From Arbacia lixula (lineage: Eukaryota > Echinodermata > Echinoidea > Arbacioida > Arbaciidae): 64,000 nt of DNA. Location of the stretch: positions 13,895,229-13,959,228 of the forward strand of contig OZ022585.1 of assembly GCA_963669155.1 (NCBI GenBank), written 5' to 3'. Below the pieces are notes generated by a model that saw nothing but the letters and a program-made list of their open reading frames with translations, did not search any database and had not been told where the DNA came from. A program made the position numbers and the translations under genes. Positions within the stretch are counted from its first letter, which is position 1; each line of letters begins with the position of its first letter. Positions 23,342 to 35,288 of this stretch are shown here, one piece after another.

Positions 23342-23453
23342 CCCTTATGGAACATGTGAAAAGAACACAGTGTTGCCACACTGTGACAACACTGTGAACA
23401 CATAGTTAACTCTGTGAACACACTGTGTCAACACTGTGATTGTTCCATAAGGG
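23342..23453. repeat. Short palindromic element with CACTGTG repeats
   Basis: Perfect 13-bp inverted ends CCCTTATGGAACA flank 86 bp made of repeated AACACTGTGA-type motifs around a central AGTTAACT. It looks like a miniature foldback element with no coding capacity. Confidence 0.75.
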
Positions 23454-24157
23454 AAATGCAGCAAAAACAGAAATGTATTAAAGACTCAGACATCGCTGGG
23501 TGTCATTTCCCAAACGGTCATGCTGTGTCTCCTTGAATCCACATCTAAGCCTTCTCGGCTCGCAACCCGTTGTGTGTCTTGAATATGTATTTCTTCCACT
23601 CTAGAAATATATTACACGCTATATCTCACAGCCTAGGTTGGTGCACTGCGATACGATAATCAAGTCATGATGTAAATCAAGATAGATACAATATAGAAAG
23701 GTAGTTTTTGTGGAAATGCATTATTCTGCTTGACAGATGCGCCATCTATCTTCAGTTTATGCTCACATGTGACTTTTCAGTTTGAACCCAAATATGACAC
23801 AATTTCTTCTCCTTCATTCTATTCCAACATCCACTCTACCATCATGCCTGTAAATTCTGTCAACTGTTTTGTTACTATACTTTTACAATCTCGAATAGGT
23901 ACTAACTTTTGGAGGAGCAAATTGTTATGTAAAAGTTAGGCGCCAATGTATGCCGATTGCATGAGTGAACATGATATGTGTGTATTTTTACAAGGTCGCA
24001 TAGACAATGATAGAAGTAAGAACTTCTGTCATATTTAGAAAGGTTCAGTTGATTCATGTTTATCTTCGCATTTCAAAGGTTTCTCCCGGGTTTTCTCTTA
24101 GTGTAATCATTGACTTACAGACTCCTGCAGAACCCAATCTAATAAAAGTGATCATAA

Positions 24158-25276
24158 TTATTGACTGCCATGTGGCACATTTGGCACAACTCGTCCATTT
24201 TCTTGCATCTTTTGTAAAGGTACTGCTTCAGGTATGCCAGAAGTTGTTTGAGCTGGGTTGGTGGCAAGTATATTTTTATTTAATTTACACTTAGTATAAA
24301 CAATAAACACAATACAAATCACTATTAGAAGTGCGTTAAGGCTAATCGAAACGTAGAAGCCCAATTCATAATTTAACGTATCATACTCGTAATCTGATTC
24401 TGCGGAAGCACTGAACACTGTGGTAGACAAAGAACTCAATTTCATTGATGCCATGCATCGTTCTAGCCATGCCTCTTTTGCGTGAGTGGATTCTGACGTG
24501 GAGGCATCCAGTAGAGATTCCGAGGAAACAGCATCTTCAGGCTGTGACATGGAAAGAGTAGATGGAGACTTAGATTTCTCTTCTTGACTTCTCAGATCAA
24601 CAGAGAAGTCGATGCATTCTAATGACTCTTTGATGAAGTTAGCCTCATACGAGCAGCAGTTGATAGGATCATCTGTATCCATCCAGAAAGTCGCAACAAC
24701 GAGGGTATTCGTGTATTCAATGTTACTTAGAAAGGGCGATTTTCGACCATTTTGGTAGCAGACGAGCAGCCCCCCTCCGTCGGTTGAGAGATGGGCTTGA
24801 CATTTCACAAAGCGTAGATTATCAGAGTAAGGAGACGGGTTAACTGTACATGTAGCGGATCCAGGAGGAAGAAGAACGTGCACGTATACATCCGCCATAA
24901 GGTTGGAGTCTGATCCATCTACGTGGTGCTGCCTCACGGACATCACGTACACTCCCTCGTCATTGTCTTGAATTCTTTCAATAGTCACTGTCGCAGTTAC
25001 AAGGTTACCAACTGTCGAGGTGCTGACGTTAAACCTATCTACTTGATCTTGATCTAAACCCTCCGGACGCATCTCGTCATTTTTAAAGAACGCATCTTTC
25101 TGACGTATGCTGAAGATCTCACAGCACCAGGTCGAGTTGGGCTGGAGCGTAACCGAGAGTGGAATCACTGCGTCAGTGCCTAGTCGGAAGCGGAGCCTAT
25201 CGATTCCAAGCGCTGCAGGGATCAAGATATTTCCGACCAAAAAGACAAATAAGATGTAGCTCTGCTGAACAGCCAT
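24158..25276 (-). CDS. Two-domain Ig-like membrane protein with atypical cysteines (paralogue of 28931-29659)
   Basis: The protein is 372 residues from the ATG at 25276; the open frame runs further upstream, but this ATG begins a signal peptide (1-23) and lies six bases after a good acceptor (TTATTATCAG). Domain 1 (26-136) is V-like with a DNDEGVYVM motif in which the usual F-strand Cys is Met, and no B-strand Cys. Domain 2 has C143, C159, C173, the LVCYQNGRKSPF segment, a WMD motif and NCC (207-208), then C221. A Ser-rich stalk (230-300) leads to a transmembrane helix (305-327) and a short tail. Cysteine spacing matches the neighbour at 28931. It is probably a cell-surface recognition protein; the family is unknown to me. 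Confidence 0.8.
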   Translation of the reverse strand: MAVQQSYILFVFLVGNILIPAALGIDRLRFRLGTDAVIPLSVTLQPNSTWCCEIFSIRQKDAFFKNDEMRPEGLDQDQVDRFNVSTSTVGNLVTATVTIERIQDNDEGVYVMSVRQHHVDGSDSNLMADVYVHVLLPPGSATCTVNPSPYSDNLRFVKCQAHLSTDGGGLLVCYQNGRKSPFLSNIEYTNTLVVATFWMDTDDPINCCSYEANFIKESLECIDFSVDLRSQEEKSKSPSTLSMSQPEDAVSSESLLDASTSESTHAKEAWLERCMASMKLSSLSTTVFSASAESDYEYDTLNYELGFYVSISLNALLIVICIVFIVYTKCKLNKNILATNPAQTTSGIPEAVPLQKMQENGRVVPNVPHGSQ

Positions 25277-26155
25277 TTTCACCTGATAATAAGACATAAA
25301 TGAGAGGAAAACAATTATGATTGTGAATGTACATTCTTTGTGTATTTTTGCTAATGTCATTAATTGTCCCTAACTGCATGTCAAGGTGTCGGACGAAATA
25401 TTGAAAACAATTATTTTTGGTTCCTTTTTCTTCGTCTTTGTATAATTCTCAAATGGTTCCACTTGTTATATTATGTTATTGTATTCTTTTTACTACGACC
25501 TTGACTTTCACTACATTCAGTTTTTATAACAAATTCAAAGGTAGCTTTACAATTTAACATTTAACAATTTAACATTTGACACAGCATTTCTCTTTGATGT
25601 ACAACCTCAAACATTTGCGCATTTAGCATTCTACAAAACTCAAAACTACAAATTCATTCAAAACCTATTTACACGAAAAGACCAAAAGAACATTTGTTAT
25701 ACAAGAAGAACTTTTTAAGGATAACCCAGTAATGGTGATCATATAATGCTTATGAATAATGTATAATGCCTGACAGAATCCACCTACACTGGTACTCACC
25801 ATGTTAAAACGAAGCAAATCCCGATGAAAGAAGGCGGACCTATCAATGCATCTGCCATCATCGTAACTCGAACACTGACTTCCAGATACGCCAGTTACTT
25901 GACAGAAACATCAATCGTCATTGATCTTTCGAGAAGAGGTGAAAAATTTCATGCAATGCTGAACTTTGGAATAATCTAGATAACATATTCATTTGATTGG
26001 TGTGATTACTGCCTGGGAGACTTGATAAAGTTTGTTTGCATCGTTGTGATGCCATATTTACCCCTTTAACGATGCGGACCGATCATTTGTGCGGCTCCTG
26101 CCATTGGATTTGTGCATATAAGTAATGTCACATTTGCCTCGTGACCTTACCACAA

Positions 26156-26195
26156 CCACGCACCCACACACATACACATACACATACACACACAC

Positions 26196-26232
<37 letters not shown>
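26156..26232. repeat. (CATACA)n microsatellite
   Basis: A hexameric CATACA repeat with some CA interruptions. Confidence 0.9.
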
Positions 26233-27699
26233 AAGCATAATAGTTAGCATAATCTTACACATTACACCAAAAGCCAACATTCACCCCAACCCACCCCATC
26301 CCCACCCCAATACACAATTATACAATCATATTTGTTTATACTCACAAACACATCATACATATGAGCTAAATCTGCTTTCCATATTTCGTCATCAACACAG
26401 GTCATAAAGTTGGATTGCTAGCGAAAAAGGGTCATCGTTATCATATTGAAATCACAATTGCTATTTTAAGGACAAATGCAATAACTGACAAACATGTATT
26501 ATAGAGCCCGGTCTCTTGATAGATTGTAGTTTATTAACGATTTTTATGAAATGTTCGCATGGTGAAAACATTTAATAAACTAAATTTTGAAAAGGCTTTC
26601 CAGTAGGATTTTCTTATCGAATATACATTTGTATTTTTATACATTCTAAATATTTATATAGTTCAATTGAAAAGTATGGCATGCGTTAGCTTCTATCGAC
26701 AATGAATAACAGCCAATACATTACATTTGCAACAGTATGATAAATAGCACTATATAATGTGAAAGTACTGTAAAGAAGGAAGGTTGTGATAGATAGGTCT
26801 CGTAAATGAACAGAGTGACATGCAATTAAAAACATTGACAGTTCAACAGCAAGACAGACATGGCAAACGTTGCAATTACAAGGGGGAGGCACATCAAAAT
26901 GAAAATCGTGTGTTCTAATAACTAATTGACGGAGATTGACAAAAATAGTTATGCCCGTGATGTTGACTACAAAAATCAAATAAGATTACATTCCAAAGGT
27001 GTGTGCGTGTCGTCTAAAGCAAATAGTTAATCTACATGCATGATGTGTATAATTTTCCAACAGTAGTGTACACAAATAATATAGAGCAGAATTTATTCCG
27101 GCAGAGCAAGGGTTTATGATACCATTGAGCTGCCTGTTCATACAGTGTGTGCGGCCGGAGACGATACCAGCTTTCAAAGGTCGAATTTAACAGTCACTTA
27201 CCATCATGACGTTAAGATATGATTATAATTGGTTATGTTCTCGGAATATAATATTTGCTATTTTGTGATTTATATTTGTATTGTGATTGCGAGCAAACAA
27301 TTTACGTTATGATGTATTGACTGTACATAAAATCAAGTGACTATCTTCAATTTCGTAAGCAAACGAAATATCCCTCATTAATTCTTTCTGTGCCCTTGAT
27401 TTTCTGTGGCACAGTGTATTTATGTAGATCCCGTACAGCAGCAGTCGATCGCCCAACCGGAGGATTACGTGGTTATCATCTTTGCGGGCTAAAATGATAA
27501 AGTTGTGTATTTACCACAATAAAAGAAAGACACAAGATATTTTATGAATCAACACAAACACCGTCGAAAGTCCACTCGAATGGGCTTATATTGAATATTT
27601 ATCTCAAATGGATTTTGTATCGGCTCTTCGTAGATAAATATGATAGTCTTGTACCATCCGGCACAAAATCATTTGATCACTTCAATACTTAACCCAGAA

Positions 27700-27835
27700 C
27701 AAAATAAAAAAATTTAAATATCATACCTCTCTTATCCTTTGACGGAGTTTCATCAAACCTTCACGTATATGTTTCTTTTATGTGTCTATTTGTATTACAA
27801 CCAACTTAATTTCAAGGTAAACTATCCCTTTAAGC
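27700..27835. repeat. MITE tail fragment (family of 4226 and 34994)
   Basis: It contains TATCCTTTGACGG, CATCAAACCTTCAC and the terminus AAACTATCCCTTTAAG shared with the copies at 35400, 50060, 58515 and 63935. Confidence 0.6.
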
Positions 27836-28002
27836 TTTATTTTGTATTTAAATGAAATGGTAATCACGAAAGTCCAACTATATGGATAGGGATGATGTGG
27901 ATATACACACTTAAAAATAGGCCTTCTGTCTATAAAAAAAAAAAAAAAAACATTATGATTATCGCATAATTAATTTAGAACATAAAAATTTCCATTTTGC
28001 AG

Positions 28003-28137
28003 CAAACCTGTCAATCCACTAGCGACTGCCTTCATCATGATGCTTCTGCCAGAAAAGACCGTGTGGGTTGACATATATGATGCACAATGGTCATAGTAAC
28101 ATTCTGAATTGACTATCTGATACATACAGATATTTTA
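28003..28137. repeat. Palindromic dispersed repeat, copy 1
   Basis: Core ends CCTGTCAATCC and GGGTTGACATATATGATGC are inverted relatives, followed by the tail ATTCTGAATTGACTATCTGATACA. Copies are at 31734-31885 and 49032-49190; a tail fragment is near 17455-17490. Confidence 0.65.
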
Positions 28138-28930
28138 GAGAGAGAAGGCCCATTCCTGTGCAACATGATGTTCATACCCTTTACAAATGAGAGCAGTTCA
28201 TAATTTTTTTTTTCTGATTGTTTTGGTGTCATGTGAACGATTCATATAATCTTTATCCCCAAGAGTCATATATTTTTCATTTGGCAGCCATTTCAAAAGT
28301 GCAAAGTTCTTTTTGAGACGCACGGTAATTTATTGAGTTTGTCCACGTGCTAAGTACAGCGAATAACCAAAATCACTTACTATTGTGATTCTGTGATATT
28401 GATTTTGATGACAGCACCTGATGATTGATTCTGCGCCCCGTGAAATCAGTCCACGTTATGTACGGGGTCTACGTAAAACATGCGTTATGAATACGGGCCA
28501 AGGTCTATAGTAGCGCTGGGCAAACAACAAGGAATTTCAGAATGCCGCCCACTAGCGGCTGATTGGAAAACCACATTGAAACCACTGGCAGCAAACAAAT
28601 GAAATAACAAATCATAAAGGTGCGTTTAACATTCTAACTCTGTACCTCTCCATGATATGGGCTATAAGTTTTTACTCTTTTGACGAATTCAGGTACATCA
28701 TTTTTTTTTTTTAATCTGCCAACATGATATTGCGGCCGCTAAGTTTAAAAATGCATGAAGAAAACAAAACATTCCTCTTATTTCATTATCCAATTTGGTT
28801 CCGATACTACCAAGTTTTACCTTTTGTGTTTTGTAAACAGAAATAGATTATCAGGAGATATTGTAAACATGATTACTTTCGCGATTGGACTCGAGGAATT
28901 GTTTATATATAAAGGGAACAGACACAACAA

Positions 28931-29659
28931 TTACGGATAGACGTAATCATTGCATGCGTCAATCATGCCATTGTCAAACTGTCCATCATCTTCAACTGAG
29001 CAGCAGTTCATCTGACGTTTACGGTCTAACCAGTACACAGCCGTGAGATAATCACCATAAACAGTCGTATCCCAGATAAACGGGGCCTTCCGTGAGTTTT
29101 GATAGCAGACTAGATGCCCACCACCATTGCTTCCCGCCATTGCCTTACAGTGCACTTGGAGCCATTTGCTTGAATCGGAGCCTGTTAGGACACAGTTTGC
29201 TGGACCGGGAGGTGTGGTCACAGTAAGGTACAGGTCTACAACGTGGCGCTGTGTTACCCCATTATCAGCATGATGAGGGTTGAGTTCTGAGACTGAGAGC
29301 ACATAGATGCCCCCATCTACCTCTTGCAGATCGCGGATGAGTAGAGTCACTGTCAAGTCACCACCATTCATAGATGAGTCCACGTCAATCCTAGCCATCT
29401 GGTGTGGCGTCAGGACGTGTGGCATCATGGTTCCGTTTTCACAGAACGGCTCCCCGCTTCGAAGGTTGTAAAGTTCGTAGCCGTACGTGGAATCTGGTGA
29501 GACTCGTTGAGTGAAGATGAGGCTTGCCGTCTCGCCCTTCCGGTGGCTATGCATCTCCAGAGCTTTCGATGGCAGAATGAGTAGACTAACCGCAAGAAGT
29601 AGAACAACGCGATGTTTCCATTGCGGGGTGCCCTGTCCACGCATGACTGCTGAGCGCAT
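28931..29659 (-). CDS. Two-domain Ig-like protein without membrane anchor (paralogue of 24158-25276)
   Basis: The protein is 242 residues. The ATG at 29659 lies four bases after an acceptor-like ACCCACAG, the same arrangement as its paralogue. A signal sequence spans about 13-34. Domain 1 has VDGGIYVLSV, with Leu where the Ig F-strand Cys normally is. Domain 2 has C156, C171, C185, the HLVCYQNSRKAPF segment, WLD, NCC (219-220) and C236, matching the paralogue spacing closely. The frame stops after ...YVYP with no stalk or transmembrane helix. The TAA lies inside CCGTAATT, a possible splice donor, so the mature protein may be either secreted or continued by a 3' exon. Function is unknown; an extracellular binding role is likely. 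Confidence 0.75.
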   Translation of the reverse strand: MRSAVMRGQGTPQWKHRVVLLLAVSLLILPSKALEMHSHRKGETASLIFTQRVSPDSTYGYELYNLRSGEPFCENGTMMPHVLTPHQMARIDVDSSMNGGDLTVTLLIRDLQEVDGGIYVLSVSELNPHHADNGVTQRHVVDLYLTVTTPPGPANCVLTGSDSSKWLQVHCKAMAGSNGGGHLVCYQNSRKAPFIWDTTVYGDYLTAVYWLDRKRQMNCCSVEDDGQFDNGMIDACNDYVYP

Positions 29660-30021
29660 CTTTCTGTGGGTAAATCATATACACCGCCATCACTGTTTTC
29701 GTATATCTTTTAATTAGTTTTCATATGACGATAACGCCAGATATCGTCAGCACGGTCGGGGATATGGGTTACCTCATTAGTCTACTTAAGATCACAAATA
29801 AAAGGGTAGGGGTATATTAAGACTTGTTATGGTTACCCACTTGGAAAACGAGTAAAAAATGTACCTCAACATCCATTGGCAATGATACACTCATGTCCTT
29901 TAGGACCCTTTACTTTCTACGGAAATATGATTTTAACTGGTTGTGGTGAATTTTGAAAAACTTCCGTCATGACAACCCCCTTTCGTCTTTTCCATCACCA
30001 CATACACGCAGGCAAACATGC

Positions 30022-30038
30022 ACCACACACACACACAC

Positions 30039-30085
<47 letters not shown>
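30022..30085. repeat. (AC)n microsatellite
   Basis: About 64 bp of AC repeats with one CG interruption. Confidence 0.95.
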
Positions 30086-30090
<5 letters not shown>

Positions 30091-31733
30091 ATATATACAC
30101 ACAAACAAACACAACAACCTATATTGTACGCCTTGTCCAGCGAGACCAGTATTCAATGTTCGTGACCTTGGGAATCTTAAGATCCACTGATCGCGCAGAA
30201 AACATTCAAAATATAGCCTTACGACGTGACAATATCACCGTCCACCAGCTATTGTTTAGATAAAGAGAAAAGACAGGGGAGGGAGATGAGGAAAAGAGGT
30301 GGAGGGAAAATAAAGAGGGCAAGAAAACGGGCAGGTACAATAGAAGGGCGTCAGAAGGATGCAGAAAAAGAAAAAAATGAGAGGCAGCGATACAACATTT
30401 AGGCATAACGGCATAAGAGCAAATATATAAATGTATGCTTACCACTAGCAATCGTCAACACATATAGCAAAGTGATAGATTCAATATTATTACACGCTGA
30501 GAACTCAAATCCTTGTTAGCTATACTGCTGTTATGCCCTCGCCAATGCTATGACCTGCTGAAATATGACGTACAGTCGATACAGCTCATGCCAATTGAAA
30601 GTAACTTGATTTAAATGCAATACAAAGAATTGTGCAGAAATGAATGTCCATTCATTAAACTCAAAGCCAATATATAGGTAGATTGCTAAGTAAACACTCA
30701 TTTCCGGAGCACTGTGTTTAAGTCATGTCTCGACATGAACTAGGACTTTAAATCAATATAACAGAAACGCATATCGCATGACACTCAATACAACTTGCAA
30801 TATCATATACAGTTGGAATTTAAACCTTTTATAAAAGCAAGTCTATTTGGGGGTGGAACAAAGGAAGTCAGGGCGAGGTGGTCAAAGAATATAATTATGA
30901 ATTCCTATCAACATAATCATGAACCGTACCAGAAGCCGATCCGATTTCCGAGAAATAATTATGGTTGTTCTAATAAACTTTGTACTCTGCAAACATGACA
31001 ATGAAGACAAGTAACAAATTGTAATATGGTAGAAAATGTGAACACAAGATGCCCAAAATGGACACAAGGCACATACAGCACAACAAGCATGACAAGAAGA
31101 GGCCTTAGATAATATCAAGGTATGGATATTAGATTACTATAACTTCATAATCAGCACTGTAATTGATCGGTTGTTGTCCGCAGCTGGCGCTACACAACAC
31201 TACGTTCGTTTATTCGTGCTTGGCACACAGGTGGTTATCTCACTATGTGATAGAGTACTAGTGTCGTCATATTCATTATTATGCGTGATTTTGCTTCTAA
31301 TCAAAGTCACTCTCAGCCTGAACATATTTAAATCACAACTTAAAAAGATAATCTAAAATATTGAACAACAAGATTAACAGTAAAATTTCATACACACATA
31401 AGTATGTTTTGTTTACACTGTACGTGGCGACGTCTCCACATAGCGTATCCAACAATCACAGGAACGCGACCTTCATAATCAATCTCCTCCCCCCCCCCCC
31501 TCCCCCCCCCCCTCCCCATCTTTTGAAAGAGCTTACAACTCGAATCAAGCTGAACTCTAACACGTCATGATGCAAAAAATAGATTTGTGTAAAAGAATTT
31601 GGAAGCAGGTTTATCAATTATTTCGCTTGGAATAATCCTTCACATGCTTGATGAGATGTTCACTTTTGAACAAATTTGGACATAATTATGCACGTGTGTG
31701 TTTGATATAATTTATTCAAAACACAATAGTGCT

Positions 31734-31885
31734 CATTGTGCATCACACCTGTCATTCCACTAACAAAGACATTAATCGTGTTATTAATAACGCGTCGTAC
31801 TTCTTGCACTGACGACCTTGTGGGTTGACAGGTGATATGCACAATGGGCATTGTTGTGTTCTGAAGTAATGATTTTATGTATACG
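31734..31885. repeat. Palindromic dispersed repeat, copy 2
   Basis: CATTGTGCATCACACCTGTCA at the left is the near reverse complement of TGACAGGTGATATGCACAATG at 31826-31846. The tail TGTTCTGAAGTAATGATTTTATG follows, as in the other copies. Confidence 0.7.
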
Positions 31886-31895
31886 CACATACACG

Positions 31896-31935
31896 CGACG
31901 GAACTCAGCGCAAGCAAATTCCGTCGTGCGCTGAG
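31896..31935. other. A-B-A'-B' complementary blocks (pseudoknot-capable)
   Basis: A = CGACGGAA (31896-31903), B = CTCAGCGCA (31904-31912), A' = TTCCGTCG (31919-31926), B' = TGCGCTGAG (31927-31935). All are perfect, with only six bases between B and A'. Confidence 0.8.
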
Positions 31936-33483
31936 TGCACAAATTCGGGCTGATGAATGCGATAGACTAATGTGACGAGCATGGTCGATCGGGAAGAACT
32001 GCAGTTTGCTGTAGCGCCATCACGCGACAGTTTATCTATGCAGTCCCATGAGTCAATGAGACTTGAAGAAATCATTCGGAGTTCACAGATTGTTTTCTAT
32101 CGTTTGTTTATCCTTCATCGAAACCTGAAAAGACTTGAAATATACAATAAAAAAGAAGAAATAAGAAGGTAAGAAGGAGCCAAAAAATAAACAAGCAAAA
32201 CACCCCCCCCCCCCCCCTTCCTCACCGAAAAACAATAAAACGCTCAATTAAAAAAATGGAGACATAACTAAACGGAAAGTTGCACAAAAATAGGGGCACG
32301 GTATATATTTAGAGAAAAAAAAGTGATTTAAAGTTATTTTGATTTGCATTGTTAACAAATATGTACATGTACATGTCGATTTTTATGGTTCAATAAGAGT
32401 ATAAGATCTCAATAAAACGGTACCTTGTATACGATGACGGGGGTAGAGAAAGGAATAATTCATCTGAGTGATTGAATAGACCCTGTCCACCCTGGGGCTA
32501 GATTGTATGAAGAGAATGTGCTAGAAAGTTATGTTGAAGAGTCAGATATGCGTATGTGTGATTTCTTAAAAAAAAAAAATCATAAGACTAGTTACGTTAT
32601 TCTGAGCTGAACCATGAAATTATACTAACGACTATAAATGGGAACTCGAAAGGTTCCAATGTATGTGGATATAATTATGATGGTAGATCCTGTACATGAG
32701 CATAATTTGTCTTCTCAGAGTGACATGTTAAATCCTAATTGTCCTGTTTTGGAAAATATTATTGCAACAGATTTTTAAAAGACAATGTATACCCCCCCCC
32801 CCCCCCCTACACACGATCTTTTTATTATTATTATTAAACTTTCTGACAGAGCACTAGCCCTAAACGATTTTCTATTTAAAATAAAAAAAAAAATCCTCTT
32901 TGCAAATAATAATAATAATAATTCACGAGAAATATTCACTTATTTGTTATTACATGTCCCAGAATACAGGTCAAGCTATATGGCATAAAACAATTTGTAT
33001 CATTACTTAAGAGGACAAGAGGACAGTCACGTGTTCCAACTTGCTCGGTTCTTATAGAGATACTTATGTACTTGAAATATTATACACCCATTTGCAAGTT
33101 TTAAACGTTTTTAAGGTTGTCTGCATTTGATCTCTTTAAAGACAGCCAGTCCCTTTTTCAGATCACCACAAAACCATCGAAACATTGGCAAAACATATAG
33201 AGAAGTGTTAGCAAACTCTATATTCACAATTTGAAACTGATACGTAGTGTAACATTCAAATAATGCACGTAAACAACGTCTGATTAATAGTCTTTACCTC
33301 AGGCTCTTAGCAGTTTGTGTCGAAATGTCTGCTTTATTGATTAATCTGTTTATTAAGTAATAAAACGCATTATGAAAAAAATTGTTCTATGGAAGGAATC
33401 ATCTCCAAAGTTTGGTAGTTACTCATAAAATTAGGATTTCACACACGCATAATAACCAAATAGATACTGTAACAAAGACTAAT

Positions 33484-33508
33484 ACTTTTTTCGTAGTACG
33501 AAAAAAGT
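33484..33508. repeat. Perfect 12-1-12 palindrome
   Basis: ACTTTTTTCGTA, a central G, then its exact reverse complement. Confidence 0.9.
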
Positions 33509-34993
33509 CGGTTTGAAATTTAACGGCTGATTTTTTTTACATATACAGAAAGCTTCAACATGCTATATTCTTAGAAATGGTCTTGAATCACACTTTCTTC
33601 AATTTATGATCGTGATAGACGATTTCAAATTTTAAGGTTGCAAAAGGGACGGACAATCTTTAAGCCTTACTTGAAAAATAAGAAGTACATAGAATATAAA
33701 CTTTCCAATAAGAAAGGTTAATTAGCTGGCCATTATCGTAAATGGAGATGTGATTTTTTTTTTCTTGCCCTATTTGTTTATTCATATACCTTGATTTTGT
33801 TTTGCTGCACCTTAATACTTATTATTCATGTAACTTATTTGCTGTTGTTTTGTTTTTATTGTAATTTACTTGCAATTTTTTCCATTGTTATAGTTGCCAC
33901 GCCTCATATGCCTAATGAATACATAGTTTTAAAAAGGAGGAAGTATAACAAGACAAAATAATAACACCAGAACAAGACAGAGGAGAAGAGGCAAGATGGT
34001 CAATGGTCATCCAGACCCTCTTGACCGCTCCCACGGAACCTGCCAATGACACGCAGAGTGTCTGGCGAGCCGCTTTTCCTCTCCTTGTTTTCATGCTTTT
34101 CTGCCAACAAGACGGCACCTTCCTTTAACGCCTATCCGTAGACTCTGAGGGTGTTATTTCCTGATAAACATGACGTTCTTATAGAAGAATGTCGTCGTTG
34201 ATAAGGCCGTCATGGAAGCTACGCAACTATTTTAAATATTCTCGTATATTTACATCCAGCTAACTAACCATTCCATATGTCATGTCCTGTTAAGTAGTCG
34301 ACAAAAACTGGATGAATAGATAAATTACGGGTAGAATAGTGTAACTGATGATAGACGTTTATTACAGAAAAATGATAAAATATATACACTGCATCTGATA
34401 TGCCTTAAACCTCCTTCTTATTTTTAAGACAACAGTGTCTGCATCTGTTTTCACATCGTATTTCGCGAGTACTAACTATATACTATTTGATCACTAAACG
34501 AAATCAATCAAGTTATAAATGTCATAGTCACGTGGGTACGTCGCTCTCGAATATATTCGTTCTCTATCTGATCCATACATTCCGCATTTTAGCTAGTTTG
34601 TACCATTGTGATATAGGCTTTAAAAGATTCTCCATTATTTGTGTATAAACGTTTGAGAATGGGTGTACATTTCAGAGACAAGTAGCTGCAAATGGTTATG
34701 TGCTTGTACAGATATATTGTTTACATTCACAAATGTCAAATATGAATAACAATGTATCAGTTTATTATATCCCTAAATTTGTGACAGAAATAGTTAAGTG
34801 ATAACATAATCCCTCCACTCACAGTGGGACCAATAAAAGTACAACTGCAGAGTATAGCCCTGAAATGTTGGTAGACTCCCGTTTGAGACACAATTAGAAA
34901 GTCGGTAGTTTCATCGTGCAGAAACGCAATTTTAGGCGCTGTCACGATTGAGTCTGTGCATATAGACTAGAATGCCTCCATCTCACCCGTAAA

Positions 34994-35249
34994 GGGTTAA
35001 AGAGAAAGATCACCCTGAAATTAGGTTATTTCAATGAAAGGAGACACATGAAAGAAACATATTAGTGAAGGTTTGATGAAAATCCGTCAAATGATAAGAA
35101 AGTTATGATCTTTTCAATTTTGATTTTGTGACGTCACAGACAAGGTGCTCTTTCATGTGTTTTGTACAATTTTTTTCTTGAAAATGTAATTTTTTTCTCA
35201 AAAAGATGCATCCTTGTACCAGTACATTTGATACATCATTAGAAATAAG

Positions 35250-35288
<39 letters not shown>

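Larger units (their letters stand above)
21183..24157. other. Intergenic region, no recognisable gene
   Basis: AT-rich sequence with no supported coding region. A 176-codon minus-strand ORF at 21713-22243 has no domain signature. It contains a 25-bp perfect palindrome (22801-22825) and a small palindromic element (23342-23453). Confidence 0.5.
25277..28930. other. Intergenic region between the two paralogous Ig-like genes
   Basis: No coding region is supported. It would hold the promoter and any 5' UTR exon of the gene at 24158-25276. It contains a CATACA microsatellite, a MITE tail (27700-27835) and a dispersed palindromic repeat (~28003-28137). Confidence 0.45.
29660..34993. other. Intergenic region, no recognisable gene
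   Basis: No coding region is supported. It contains AC repeats (30022-30085), poly-C tracts, a palindromic dispersed repeat (31734-31885), a nested A-B-A'-B' complementary sequence (31896-31935) and a perfect 25-bp palindrome (33484-33508). Short ORFs at 31972-32172 and 33912-34118 have no recognisable domain. Confidence 0.5.

Noticed and set aside
26686-26979. 97-codon hydrophobic minus-strand ORF
   Set aside because: AT-rich intergenic translation without signal or motif support.
33912-34118. 68-codon minus-strand ORF with a somewhat protein-like composition
   Set aside because: No family recognised; it could be an old transposon scrap, but nothing in the sequence proves it.
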